Origin: Gallibacterium genomosp. 3
GTDB taxonomy: Bacteria; Pseudomonadota; Gammaproteobacteria; Enterobacterales; Pasteurellaceae
Reading direction: 5' to 3'
DNA: 32,096 nucleotides
Assembly (NCBI RefSeq): GCF_001678475.1
Contig: NZ_JTJR01000005.1
Coordinates: 1-32,096 of the forward strand
Part shown: one piece after another, positions 22,484 through 30,364 of the stretch
Numbering within the stretch: the first letter of the stretch is position 1
Layout: each line of letters opens with the position of its first letter
Translations under genes and position numbers: made by a program
The notes under the pieces: model-generated
Databases searched by the model: none
The model's input: only the letters and a program-made list of their open reading frames with translations
Told to the model about the DNA's origin: nothing

Positions 22484-22837
22484 ATGAAAAAGATAATTTT
22501 TGTTTTAATAGTAATGTTTTTTGCAGGTGCAGCTAAAGCTGAATCTATTAATTCGGTTTTGACTGATGGCAAAGGCTTCCTTTCAATTTGCGAAGATAAA
22601 ATGCTTGGATTTATAAGCTCGTGTGAAAAAGAACAAGTAAAAATTCCGAGCCATATAGATATAGGCGAAATTATTAATTTTGCTTATCTTGGTAAAAATC
22701 GAGGATATGGTGGAAAATTTGATGTAGTTGAAATTCAATATAATCCAAATAAAAAAACTTGCACTTTAAGATATCCTTATAGTGGAGGAATTGGCACAAT
22801 TTTTGTTTCTAAATGTAGTAAGGTTAATTTTAATTAG
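22484..22837 (+). CDS. Small secreted protein with four cysteines
   Basis: A 117-residue protein with a clear Sec signal peptide (MKKIIFVLIVMFFAGAAKA, cleavage after A19). The mature ~98 residues contain C36, C47, C93 and C111, likely two disulfides, and a beta-type C-terminal part (FDVVEIQYNPNKKTCTLRYP). Family unknown. With its own promoter and terminator (23014-23046) inside the late region it has the form of a moron, possibly expressed from the prophage to alter the host envelope. The frame continues 23 codons past its TAG without obvious homology. Confidence 0.65.
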   Translation: MKKIIFVLIVMFFAGAAKAESINSVLTDGKGFLSICEDKMLGFISSCEKEQVKIPSHIDIGEIINFAYLGKNRGYGGKFDVVEIQYNPNKKTCTLRYPYSGGIGTIFVSKCSKVNFN

Positions 22838-23013
22838 TTTTATGACATAGCTAGTGTGAATACCAGTATTGTAGATATTAATAATGCAATAAAAGTTGCT
22901 AACTGGTAGGTTAATCAATAAGCGAAAAAGAATGGTGGCTTAAAAGAAATTTCAGAATAACGCCAAAGAGCGATTATCATCGAAAGATGAGTTTTTTATG
23001 TCTTAGAGCAATC

Positions 23014-23046
23014 AACCCCGATCAATGAAAATTGGTTGGGGTTTTT
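23014..23046 (+). terminator. Terminator of the secreted-protein unit
   Basis: AACCCC..ATCAA pairs with TTGGT..GGGGTT around a short loop, followed by five T. It sits just beyond the 3' end of the leftward repressor gene. The minus strand has no T run after the stem. Confidence 0.75.
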
Positions 23047-23054
23047 CATAACTA

Positions 23055-23645
23055 TCAAATGAAATGACTATGCCAAATTACACGACCAATAATGCTTACT
23101 TTATCTTGTTTTATATATATTGGTTGGTAATGAGTATTTACGGAATGGATAATGTATTCTTTAGCAAAATCATTATTGCTTACTAGTTTAATTCCACTGT
23201 AGCCATCAATTTCTATTAAAAAAGTAGAATTTGTATTTGTTTTTTTATCTAATTTATCTATTAATAAAATATCACCGTCTTTGTATAGAGGACTCATTGA
23301 ATCGCCCTTTTGTCGGTATGCTAATAAATTTTCTGCATTTATATAGGTAGGCAACATATCGCTAGCTATATGAAAAGAGCTATTATCATTATCTTCACTT
23401 AAATAGAAAGGGATTTTTATCAAATAGATTTCATCTTGATCTAAGGATTTTACAAGAGTATCTAAATCAATCTTTAGTATTTCTGCAATTCGTTTAGCTG
23501 TTTCTAAGCGAGGTTTAGATAAACCATTCTCATATTTAGATATGAGGGCAGGAGTTATACTTGTTAAGTTAGCAAGTTCTTTCTGAGATAGTTTAGCTAT
23601 AACACGTTTTTCCTTCATTAATTGCTTAAACGGTAATGGTTGCAT
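23055..23645 (-). CDS. S24-family (LexA/CI-like) transcriptional repressor
   Basis: A 196-residue leftward gene. Residues ~8-62 are an XRE helix-turn-helix (LSQKELANLTSITPALISKY ENG). Residues ~105-190 are an S24 fold with catalytic Ser116 in GDSMSP and probable Lys153 in GIKLVS. The usual Ala-Gly or Cys-Gly cleavage pair expected 30-40 residues before the Ser is not visible, so RecA-driven self-cleavage is uncertain. It is divergent from the Arc-like gene and second antirepressor, as Mnt is from arc-ant in P22, and lies unusually among late structural genes. The start could also be the internal ATG at codon 10. Confidence 0.85.
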   Translation of the reverse strand: MQPLPFKQLMKEKRVIAKLSQKELANLTSITPALISKYENGLSKPRLETAKRIAEILKIDLDTLVKSLDQDEIYLIKIPFYLSEDNDNSSFHIASDMLPTYINAENLLAYRQKGDSMSPLYKDGDILLIDKLDKKTNTNSTFLIEIDGYSGIKLVSNNDFAKEYIIHSVNTHYQPIYIKQDKVSIIGRVIWHSHFI

Positions 23646-23691
23646 AATTACACCTATTTTTTATAAAAAATTACTTGAAATTATCTATTCT

Positions 23692-23711
23692 ATAAAATAA
23701 TATTATTTTAT
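23692..23711. promoter_or_regulatory. Perfect 20-bp palindrome, probable operator
   Basis: ATAAAATAAT/ATTATTTTAT is a perfect inverted repeat between the divergent repressor and Arc-like genes, ending one base before the candidate -35 of the rightward promoter. A second dyad, six T-AT-six A, is at 23657-23670. Either the S24 or the ribbon-helix-helix protein may bind. Confidence 0.6.
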
Positions 23712-23712
23712 C

Positions 23713-23742
23713 TTGCTTATATAGGCGAGATATTAACATAAT
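23713..23742 (+). promoter_or_regulatory. Candidate promoter for the Arc-like/antirepressor operon
   Basis: TTGCTT (23713-23718) and CATAAT (23737-23742) are 18 bases apart. An AAGGA ribosome site follows at 23757-23761, six bases before the ATG at 23768. Confidence 0.5.
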
Positions 23743-23767
23743 ATTCAAATACACAAAAGGATAACAA

Positions 23768-23926
23768 ATGGAAAGTAAAGTAACAAAAAGAAATGTAACC
23801 GCCAATCTCCCAATTTATTTAATTGAATGGTTACAAGATAACGCAAAGAAAAACTATCGTTCCTTATCAAAAGAGCTAAGACGCTGTATAGAAGAGTGTA
23901 TGAAAAATGATAGTACAAGAATATAG
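23768..23926 (+). CDS. Arc-like ribbon-helix-helix DNA-binding protein, 52 aa
   Basis: ATG at 23768 with good AAGGA encodes 52 residues: [20 protein letters not shown] then [20 protein letters not shown] and a short tail. The beta strand [10 protein letters not shown], helix A ending near NAKKN, the turn at YRS and helix [14 protein letters not shown] match Arc/MetJ-type ribbon-helix-helix repressors, and the size is that of P22 Arc (53 aa). In P22, Arc limits ant transcription from the divergent immI promoters. Here it sits directly ahead of an antirepressor gene and opposite a repressor, so it likely represses this operon. The next frame (ATG 23907) overlaps its end. Confidence 0.8.
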   Translation: MESKVTKRNVTANLPIYLIEWLQDNAKKNYRSLSKELRRCIEECMKNDSTRI

Positions 23927-24002
23927 AAATGAGAAAGCCTTAATGGCGGCAACCATCAAGGCTAAAAACGAAAAACCCAATACCCAATTAGGAAATTCAC
24001 TT

Positions 24003-24869
24003 ATGAATAATACTACTTTATCAACAGAAATTCAAAACGTTTCTAATTTCAACTTTGGCGAATCATCAATCCGTGTAGTTTCTATAAATAATGAACCTTG
24101 GTTTATTGCTAAAGATATTTGTGAAATATTAGGTATTAAAAATCCTACTCAAGCCCTAGAGAATCTAGACGAAGATGAAAGGGCTATGTTTAACATAGGG
24201 CTTGATCAACGAGTTAATTTTGATAACAGAGTAAGCGAAATAAATATCGTATCAGAAAGCGGAATGTACACTTTAATTTTACGTTGTCGTGATGCAGTTA
24301 AAAAAGGATCTGTTCCACACCGTTTTAGAAAGTGGGTAACAGCAGAAGTATTACCACAGATTAGAAAAACGGGTAAATACGAAAAAATAAGTACAACAGT
24401 AGATGATCGCACAGGTTTACGAGATGCGGTTAATATGTTGGTAAGCAAAAAAGGCTTAATCTACTCTGATGCTTATCAATTAGTACATCATCGCTTTAAC
24501 GTTAAAAGCATTGAAGAATTAAGTAAAGAACAATTATCACAAGCAGTAGAATATGTTCATAAGATTGTACTAGAAGGTGAGCTGATCAAGCCATCATCTT
24601 TGCAATTATCAAAGAACAGTCAAAATACGGAAGCAACATTAGAAATAATGGTCGAGCTATACGGCTATTGTTTACACGCTTATGAAATGCAAGAAAAGCT
24701 ATCTCAACATCCTGATTTAGCAGATAGAATAGATAGCAAAATTGGTGGGCAATACCTCCATAATCTTAGACACCCACTAGAAAACGCAATGACAAAAGCT
24801 AAACGTTTTATCAGAAATAACAGTGAAAAGCTGACGATTATTAAAGCGGTAGATAATTTGTTAAATTAA
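24003..24869 (+). CDS. Second antirepressor, BRO-N type
   Basis: 288 residues from ATG 24003 ([20 protein letters not shown]), which has AGGAA eight bases upstream; an in-frame ATG at 23907, overlapping the Arc-like gene, is an alternative. Residues ~15-125 are a BRO-N domain ([57 protein letters not shown]). Residues ~135-190 form a helical middle region ([20 protein letters not shown]). The final 75 residues are nearly identical to those of the C4-controlled antirepressor. A hairpin AGCCTTAATGG/CCATCAAGGCT (23936-23963) lies in its leader. The TAA directly abuts the -35 of the second late promoter. Confidence 0.85.
   Translation: MNNTTLSTEIQNVSNFNFGESSIRVVSINNEPWFIAKDICEILGIKNPTQALENLDEDERAMFNIGLDQRVNFDNRVSEINIVSESGMYTLILRCRDAVKKGSVPHRFRKWVTAEVLPQIRKTGKYEKISTTVDDRTGLRDAVNMLVSKKGLIYSDAYQLVHHRFNVKSIEELSKEQLSQAVEYVHKIVLEGELIKPSSLQLSKNSQNTEATLEIMVELYGYCLHAYEMQEKLSQHPDLADRIDSKIGGQYLHNLRHPLENAMTKAKRFIRNNSEKLTIIKAVDNLLN
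24646..24869 (+). repeat. 224-bp direct repeat, copy 2
   Basis: Partner of 6423-6646, four differences by eye, 18.2 kb apart in direct orientation. It encodes the shared C-terminal antirepressor domain beginning [15 protein letters not shown]. Confidence 0.95.
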
Positions 24870-24897
24870 TTGACAACTGCAAAAAATGCAGTACAAT
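24870..24897 (+). promoter_or_regulatory. Probable Q-dependent late promoter (copy 2)
   Basis: TTGACA (24870-24875), 16-bp spacer, TACAAT (24892-24897), a near-consensus promoter. Bases 24880-24911 are identical to 7465-7496. It would restart late transcription for scaffold, capsid and tail after the regulatory module that interrupts the operon. Confidence 0.75.
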
Positions 24898-24907
24898 TTC
24901 CCATACT

Positions 24908-24941
24908 AGCCGAAATGTAATTAATACGTTTCGGCTTTTTT
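24908..24941 (+). terminator. Late-promoter-proximal terminator T1 (copy 2)
   Basis: AGCCGAAA (24908-24915) pairs with TTTCGGCT (24929-24936), followed by six T. Compared with copy 1 the stem has matched changes on both arms (AGCCAAA/TTTGGCT), so the hairpin is conserved rather than the bases. Confidence 0.85.
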
Positions 24942-24969
24942 GTATCCAAATTTAACCATGAAAAAAATA

Positions 24970-25003
24970 AACCCCGAACACTCGCAATGCTCGGGGTTTT
25001 TTA
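24970..25003 (+). terminator. Tandem terminator T2 (copy 2)
   Basis: AACCCCGA (24970-24977) pairs perfectly with TCGGGGTT (24991-24998), followed by T run. It matches T2 of the first cassette. Confidence 0.85.
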
Positions 25004-25038
25004 TTCCAAAATAGAATGAGTATTAAGGAACAAAATCT

Positions 25039-25269
25039 ATGCAGGATTATAACAGCATTAGTAACGTAATCAAATTTATTTTAGGCTTCTTTGTGGGAGG
25101 GAATATGAGTGAACAAGGTGCTGACAATGCAGGAAAAGATATTGCAACAGGATTACGTTTTTTCTTTAAGTGTTGTGGAATATCTGTTTGTTTAGGCGTG
25201 TTTTTGTGGTTATCACCTGAAATTTTAAATTCATTAGCAGAATTTATTTTAACATTGAGAAATGGATAA
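25039..25269 (+). CDS. Small membrane protein, 76 aa
   Basis: ATG at 25039 has AAGGA about nine bases upstream. The product has a short hydrophobic N-terminal stretch (VIKFILGFFVGG) and a clear span around residues 45-65 (FFKCCGISVCLGVFLWL). It is the first gene after the second late promoter. Family unknown; an internal ATG at 25105 (MSEQGADNAGKDIATGLRFF) is a possible alternative start. It could be a virion, lysis-timing or exclusion protein. Confidence 0.55.
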   Translation: MQDYNSISNVIKFILGFFVGGNMSEQGADNAGKDIATGLRFFFKCCGISVCLGVFLWLSPEILNSLAEFILTLRNG

Positions 25270-25330
25270 ATTATCTAATACCACTGCAAAACCTAGTCTT
25301 TTAGGATTGAAAAGTGATTGGAGAAATTAA

Positions 25331-25513
25331 ATGAAAATACAATCTAATGCAGATAGACTGTTATTAAGACGTGAACTAAGAAAACGTCTTGATGATTATT
25401 ATTCTAGTTTATCTCAACTTGGTATGACGAATCAGCAATATGATGTGTTGAGAGGTAGAATTGCCGAAATAACCGATCTGATTGCTTATTTTGAGCTTGA
25501 TGAACACGATTAA
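25331..25513 (+). CDS. Small helical protein, 60 aa
   Basis: A 60-residue, highly charged helical protein (MKIQSNADRLLLRRELRKRL, then DDYYSSLSQLGMTNQQYDVL) with coiled-coil character. It is of unknown function and lies between the membrane protein and the scaffold gene, followed by a strong terminator. Small helical proteins here in related phages are often head-assembly accessories, but nothing in the sequence proves this. Confidence 0.55.
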   Translation: MKIQSNADRLLLRRELRKRLDDYYSSLSQLGMTNQQYDVLRGRIAEITDLIAYFELDEHD

Positions 25514-25529
25514 TTAAACTTATTTGATG

Positions 25530-25558
25530 AAGCCACTTAGTTTTAAGTGGCTTTTTTT
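25530..25558 (+). terminator. Terminator before the scaffold gene
   Basis: AAGCCACTTA (25530-25539) pairs perfectly with TAAGTGGCTT (25544-25553), then seven T. Confidence 0.85.
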
Positions 25559-25602
25559 ATTGGATTTACACAAGCCGCATAATGCCGCTAATGGAGTAAT
25601 AC

Positions 25603-26433
25603 ATGGAAAATCAAGAGTCACAACAATTTGATGAAGCAGCCGCTTTTGAAGAAGCCGCAAGCGAAGTGAAATTAGGTGGCGAACCTCAAGTTACTAACAC
25701 AGACGCAGATACAACTGAATCTAGCTTGCCTGATCAGCAAGTGAAACCATCGGAAGAGATTAAAGATGATGTGCCTGATTGGTTGAAAGATGCCTCTGAT
25801 GAAGTAAGGGAAAATGTACGCAAACTTGAGGAAGATAAAAAACGCTTTGAACATATGGCGAAAAGCCAACGAGGCCGTGTTGGAGCGTTATCAAAGAAAT
25901 ATCAACAAGCGAAAGCCGCACTGGATCAATTAAATGCGAGCCAAACTAATCTTGATGAAGATATTGCGAAGCTACAAGAAGATTATCCAGAGATGGCTAG
26001 TATTTTATCCCGCTTGATTGCCGGACAAAATCAACGCTTGAATGCAATTTCTGAACCGTTATCAAAAATGGCAGAAGCTAATGTACAGGATTTAGCTCAA
26101 CAGGAATTAGACGGCAGTATTGCCCTCGTTTCTGAAGCTGTTCCTGACGCAGAGCAGATTATTAGCGATCAAGGATTTCATCAATGGGTACAAGCACAGC
26201 CAAAAGGGGTGCAAGCCTTGTTCTATTCTGACGATCCAAGTGATGCAATTTATCTGTTAAGCGAATATAAAAAAGTTATCTCTGCTAAACAAGATAACAG
26301 ATTAAAAAGAACGCAACAAATGTCTGCAATGACGTTACCAAATGGACGCAACAGCCCGAAAGGTAATCAAGGTGATTTAGATGAGAATGCACTCTTTGAC
26401 AGCATTGCAGAGGGAATGAAACGTAATAGATAG
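25603..26433 (+). CDS. Head scaffolding protein
   Basis: A 276-residue acidic, Gln/Ala/Glu-rich protein immediately before the capsid gene. The N-terminus is disordered and acidic (ENQESQQFDEAAAFEEAASE); residues ~58-125 form a coiled coil (VRENVRKLEEDKKRFEHMAK, then KKYQQAKAALDQLNAS); the end is basic (KQDNRLKRTQQMS ... EGMKRNR), as in scaffold proteins that dock on the coat through a basic tail. Scaffold guides capsid assembly and leaves before maturation. No protease motif is visible in it. Confidence 0.8.
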   Translation: MENQESQQFDEAAAFEEAASEVKLGGEPQVTNTDADTTESSLPDQQVKPSEEIKDDVPDWLKDASDEVRENVRKLEEDKKRFEHMAKSQRGRVGALSKKYQQAKAALDQLNASQTNLDEDIAKLQEDYPEMASILSRLIAGQNQRLNAISEPLSKMAEANVQDLAQQELDGSIALVSEAVPDAEQIISDQGFHQWVQAQPKGVQALFYSDDPSDAIYLLSEYKKVISAKQDNRLKRTQQMSAMTLPNGRNSPKGNQGDLDENALFDSIAEGMKRNR

Positions 26434-26453
26434 ATTTTAAGGAGAAAAAGAGT

Positions 26454-27452
26454 ATGGCTACAGGAACCACTACTTACGGCGATATTTCGCCACGTACACA
26501 GGTTTATGCAGTGGCTCAATTATTGAAACACGCTGAACCAATTATTGTGTTAAACAAATTTGGGCAGTCAAAAGGTATTCCTCAAAACAAAGGGCAGAAA
26601 ATTAAATTCCGCCGTGCGAAGCCATTTGAACCAGCATTAACACCGTTGGCAGAAGGTGTGCGTCCTGCTGCGCAAAAAATGGTGTATGAAGATGTCGAAG
26701 CTGTATTGAAACAATATGGTGCGTGGACCGAAATCACAGATGTGATTCAAGATACACACGAAGACCAAGTACTAAAAGACATCACTCAGTTATCAGGTGA
26801 GCAAGCAGCAGAAACCACAGAGCTATTAACTTGGGGAGTGATTAATGGAGGAACCTCCGTTGTATTTGCAAATGGTGCAGCAACCAATCAGGTTAATACA
26901 CCTCTATCCCTTGCTGCATTGCGTAAAGCGGTGCGCACATTGATGAATAACCGTGCTAAGAAAGTGACAACGATATTAGATTCATCTATTAAGATGGAAA
27001 CTAAGCCGATTGAAGCTGCTTTTATTGCAGTATGTCATACCGATTTAGAGCCAGATATTCGTAATTTACCTGGTTTTGTCCCTGTTGCAAAATATGGTAC
27101 GCGCTCAACCGTATCACCTAATGAATTTGGTACTGTGGAAAATATTCGCTTTGTAACCAGTGCATTATTTGCTCCGACACCAGACGCAGGAGGCGCCAAA
27201 GGTACAACATTATCAACAGGTGGAAGTAATTCAGACATTTATAAGATTGTCATCTTTGGACAAGATGCTTTCGGGGTTTGCCCTCTCAAAGGTAAAGAGT
27301 CTGCGAATATCTTGGTACGAAATCCAGGTAAGCCTGAAAAAGGCGATGAATTAGGTCAAACTGGTTCAGTTGGTTGGAAAACGTGGCACGCTGCATTAAT
27401 TCTTAACCAAGCTTGGATGACTCGAATTGAATGCGCCGCATCAGCACTTTAA
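26454..27452 (+). CDS. Major capsid protein, N4-gp56 family
   Basis: A 332-residue protein. The opening MATGTTTYGDISPRTQVYAV, followed by LLKHAEPIIVLNKFGQSKGIP and GQKIKFRRAKPFEP, and the C-terminal GWKTWHAALILNQAWMTRIE, match the N4-gp56 major capsid family (HK97 fold) used by several podovirus-type phages. AAGGAG precedes the ATG. It follows the scaffold by 20 bases, and a terminator after it would limit, but with Q not stop, downstream expression. Confidence 0.9.
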   Translation: MATGTTTYGDISPRTQVYAVAQLLKHAEPIIVLNKFGQSKGIPQNKGQKIKFRRAKPFEPALTPLAEGVRPAAQKMVYEDVEAVLKQYGAWTEITDVIQDTHEDQVLKDITQLSGEQAAETTELLTWGVINGGTSVVFANGAATNQVNTPLSLAALRKAVRTLMNNRAKKVTTILDSSIKMETKPIEAAFIAVCHTDLEPDIRNLPGFVPVAKYGTRSTVSPNEFGTVENIRFVTSALFAPTPDAGGAKGTTLSTGGSNSDIYKIVIFGQDAFGVCPLKGKESANILVRNPGKPEKGDELGQTGSVGWKTWHAALILNQAWMTRIECAASAL

Positions 27453-27470
27453 GTCTTAATTTAACCTTCA

Positions 27471-27494
27471 AGCCCTCAATCGAGGGCTTTTTTA
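27471..27494 (+). terminator. Terminator after the capsid gene
   Basis: AGCCCTC (27471-27477) pairs with GAGGGCT (27482-27488), followed by six T. Confidence 0.85.
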
Positions 27495-27507
27495 TTGGAG
27501 AAAATCT

Positions 27508-27990
27508 ATGTCATATCCTTTTATTAACCTTGATAAAGCAAAAAAAGATGAATTAATTGCACATTTAAAAACGCACTGCGGCATCGATCCAAAAGAAAGT
27601 GAAACGAAAGATAGTTTGATTGAAGCTATTTTAGAGTTTGAAGATTTAAACGGACATACTCGCCCTTATGAATTAATGCCGGCTAGTTACAAAAACAACG
27701 TGGAAAGTAATAGTGATACACAAGATAACGCAAGCAGTGATTTAAATACGTATCGCAAAGTAAAAATGATAATCCAATCCTCTGAAAAGTTTGATGGACA
27801 AGATGATGTAATGGTTTGGATCAATGGGCATTCATATCAAATTAAACGTGACACAGAAGTGGTTGTGCCGGAGCCAGTTTATCAGCTATTGAGTAGCTCA
27901 AAGACTACCATTTATCAACAAGAGAAAGACGGTTCGGTGACAGAAAAGATTGTTGCAAACTATTCAATCCAATTCTTAGGGTATGTTTAG
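27508..27990 (+). CDS. Head-associated protein with SAP/HeH-like N-terminus
   Basis: A 160-residue protein. Residues ~6-48 (LDKAKKDELIAHLKTHCGID then a Lys/Asp/Ser loop and LIEAILEFEDL) resemble a small SAP/HeH helix-extension-helix, followed by a Ser/Asn-rich linker and a beta-rich domain (YRKVKMIIQSSEKFDGQDDV ... VVVPEPVYQLLSSSK). Position directly after the capsid gene suggests a head-decoration or neck protein. The stop abuts the ATG of the next gene. Confidence 0.6.
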   Translation: MSYPFINLDKAKKDELIAHLKTHCGIDPKESETKDSLIEAILEFEDLNGHTRPYELMPASYKNNVESNSDTQDNASSDLNTYRKVKMIIQSSEKFDGQDDVMVWINGHSYQIKRDTEVVVPEPVYQLLSSSKTTIYQQEKDGSVTEKIVANYSIQFLGYV

Positions 27991-28389
27991 ATGAACTTTT
28001 TACAACTTGCACAGCGTTTACGCCGTGAAATAAGCGATACAGGCGAAGGTCCTGCAGGCGTTACTAATCAGCGTGGGCGTAATTTAGAGTATGTCGATGC
28101 GATAAGAGAAGCATGGTCTGATATTCAAATTATCCGGCAGTGGTCTGATAATTTTTATGTATCACCTTACAGTAAGGATAATTTGCAGTTGCTTCAATCC
28201 TCAATAGACACACCATTTATTCCAGAATATCTGCATTTAGGTATTGTTTATTATGCACTAGCGAATAAAGCGTTATCACAAAATGCACAAGAGTTAGTAT
28301 TAAAAGCTCAAACGGAATGGGATAAATATCTTAATTTGCTATGCCGTGATTATTTGCCAACAGCTACATTGGGGCAGCAAAATGGCTAA
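27991..28389 (+). CDS. Phage adaptor / head-tail joining protein
   Basis: A 132-residue protein. MNFLQLAQRLRREISDTGEG, then NLEYVDAIREAWSDIQ and a middle segment LHLGIVYYALANKAL, match the podovirus 'phage adaptor' family that forms a ring below the portal and links it to the tail. Helical, right length. The next gene starts eight bases before its stop, so translation is coupled. Confidence 0.75.
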   Translation: MNFLQLAQRLRREISDTGEGPAGVTNQRGRNLEYVDAIREAWSDIQIIRQWSDNFYVSPYSKDNLQLLQSSIDTPFIPEYLHLGIVYYALANKALSQNAQELVLKAQTEWDKYLNLLCRDYLPTATLGQQNG

Positions 28390-30364
28390 ATTACCCAACT
28401 TTTCTTCACAATTCATCGCAATGTCAGGAGGAGTGGATTTAGCAACACCACCAATTGCAAAAGCAAGTAGTGATGCAATTATGGCGTTAAATGTGCAACC
28501 ATTATTTGCAGGTGGATTTGCTCGTATCGAAGGTTATGAATGTCTAGATGGTAAAATAGTACCGTCTGAAATGAAATATTATCATATCGTTTTCCAAGAT
28601 TTACCTCCTGAAAATTTAGTCGGTATAGAATTTGATTTGGGCGGTAAGCCAGCTAAAGTCATTGAAGTTATTGAGCATACTGTTACTGTTATATCTCAAC
28701 CAAACGTGACAGTGTTCACAAAACAAAGCATTACTATCGGTGATTTTTCGTCTGTAATTACATTTATTACATCATCAATCGGCGATGTTACGAAGCATAG
28801 AACATACTTAGCGAAAGCATTTCAGTTCGGTGTTGAGTTAACTCAACCTGTAAGCGGTGTAAATGCTTTGCGTGGGGTGGTGGAGCTTAATGATAAGTTA
28901 ATTGCATTTCGTGATAGCGAAGATTATTGCAATGCCTTTATTTGTGATGAAGTGACGGGATGGGCACCTGTACCAAAGACTTACATCATAACCGTATCTA
29001 TATCTAACCATCCAGAATATCTGATAGACAATGTTAAGTTTACGGTGAACGGACAAGAATATATTGCGTTATCTGTAAATGTAGCAACAGATAATCAAAC
29101 GGCGGTAATAATCAGTCATACTCCATTCACTAACGAGCAGCAAATTACGATTAATGGCGTTATTATTGGCAAGGTAACAAATTGTGATGAAGTAAATTTA
29201 ACAAAGGGTGGTGTCTTTGAAGTTATCTACCATAATTTTTATGGTGGTGTAGATACGCAATATGCTTATGCTTGCAATGGGCATGAAGTGATTGAAATAA
29301 GGCAAGATGGTTCTATCATTCCAATTTCAATTAACGCCAAATATCCACAACACATTACTTCACATAAAAACCATTTATTTGTGTCATTTAAAGGTGGGCA
29401 AGTTGGTCACTCTTTAGTAGGCTATCCGACAAAATGGTCTGTATTATTAGGGGCAGAACAATTTGGTTTAGGTGATGAAATCACCGCCCTTTCTTCCACC
29501 GCTGGGGGTGTATTGCTTATCTGCTGCGAGAATAAAATTGCAGCGTTATATGGCTCAACTAGTGATGATTGGGCGTTAAAAGATTTATCAAAAGTTGGAA
29601 TTCAATCTGGAACATTGCGTACTGTTTTTATGCCGATAGGCATTAGTACTAGTGGCATTACAAGAATAGATCAAACGGAGCAGTTTGGCGATTTTAAACT
29701 TAGTGAATTAGATGCAAGTCGAAAGTTAGGCTTTAATCCTTTAGATAATAAAATTTCATTTTCATCAACACAATCAAACAGAAATCAAATCCGATTTTAT
29801 TCGAGTATTGGATCACATATTTGTATTATGTTACTACCCGATGGCTCCACAAGAAGCACGTATTTTAATTACCCAGACAAATTAATAGGAGTATGGCAAT
29901 CAAACCAACATACTTACCTTGCCTTTAATGATGGAAAAGTCTATCGACAAAATGAGAATTGTTACTCCTTTGCGGGCAAGCCAATAGAATGGTTAATTAA
30001 AATGGCATTTAATCATTGTGGCAGTCCAACCACGATAAAAAGCTGGCATTCAGCCGAACTGCAAGCGACAACGCAAGGTGAGGCGAAATTGAAGTATCGG
30101 TATGATTTAGACTACAACGCAACTTATCACGCAACTCAATTAAATAAAGATATTTCTATTTTTGGTGGTGGTGGACGTTGGAATGATGCATTCTGGAATA
30201 ACTTCTTATGGTCAGCAGAAGATTACTCAACACCTACCTTTCAATTAAACGGTTATAGCAGAAATATCTCGTTGTCATTTTCTGGAAATGAAATGTATGC
30301 ACCGAATTTTGAATTAACAGGACTAATCCTTAATTACATCACAAGGAGATTATATCGTGTCTAG
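28382..30364 (+). CDS. Tail nozzle-like protein
   Basis: The start is set at ATG 28382 (MAKLPNFSSQFIAMSGGVDL), which overlaps the adaptor gene; an in-frame ATG at 28346 lies deep inside it. The 660-residue product is beta-rich with WD-like stretches (HKNHLFVSFKGGQVGHSLVG, GSTSDDWALKDLSKVGIQSG). The opening (SGGVDLATPPIAKASSDAIM then LNVQPLFAGGFARIEGYECL) is typical of the large tubular tail or nozzle protein that follows the adaptor in podovirus-type phages. It should build the short tail tube. Confidence 0.7.
   Translation: MAKLPNFSSQFIAMSGGVDLATPPIAKASSDAIMALNVQPLFAGGFARIEGYECLDGKIVPSEMKYYHIVFQDLPPENLVGIEFDLGGKPAKVIEVIEHTVTVISQPNVTVFTKQSITIGDFSSVITFITSSIGDVTKHRTYLAKAFQFGVELTQPVSGVNALRGVVELNDKLIAFRDSEDYCNAFICDEVTGWAPVPKTYIITVSISNHPEYLIDNVKFTVNGQEYIALSVNVATDNQTAVIISHTPFTNEQQITINGVIIGKVTNCDEVNLTKGGVFEVIYHNFYGGVDTQYAYACNGHEVIEIRQDGSIIPISINAKYPQHITSHKNHLFVSFKGGQVGHSLVGYPTKWSVLLGAEQFGLGDEITALSSTAGGVLLICCENKIAALYGSTSDDWALKDLSKVGIQSGTLRTVFMPIGISTSGITRIDQTEQFGDFKLSELDASRKLGFNPLDNKISFSSTQSNRNQIRFYSSIGSHICIMLLPDGSTRSTYFNYPDKLIGVWQSNQHTYLAFNDGKVYRQNENCYSFAGKPIEWLIKMAFNHCGSPTTIKSWHSAELQATTQGEAKLKYRYDLDYNATYHATQLNKDISIFGGGGRWNDAFWNNFLWSAEDYSTPTFQLNGYSRNISLSFSGNEMYAPNFELTGLILNYITRRLYRV

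Noticed and set aside
23907-24002. Start of the second antirepressor at ATG 23907
   Set aside because: It would overlap the Arc-like gene, adds 32 residues outside the BRO-N domain and lacks a well-spaced ribosome site; ATG 24003 has one. Kept as an alternative only.
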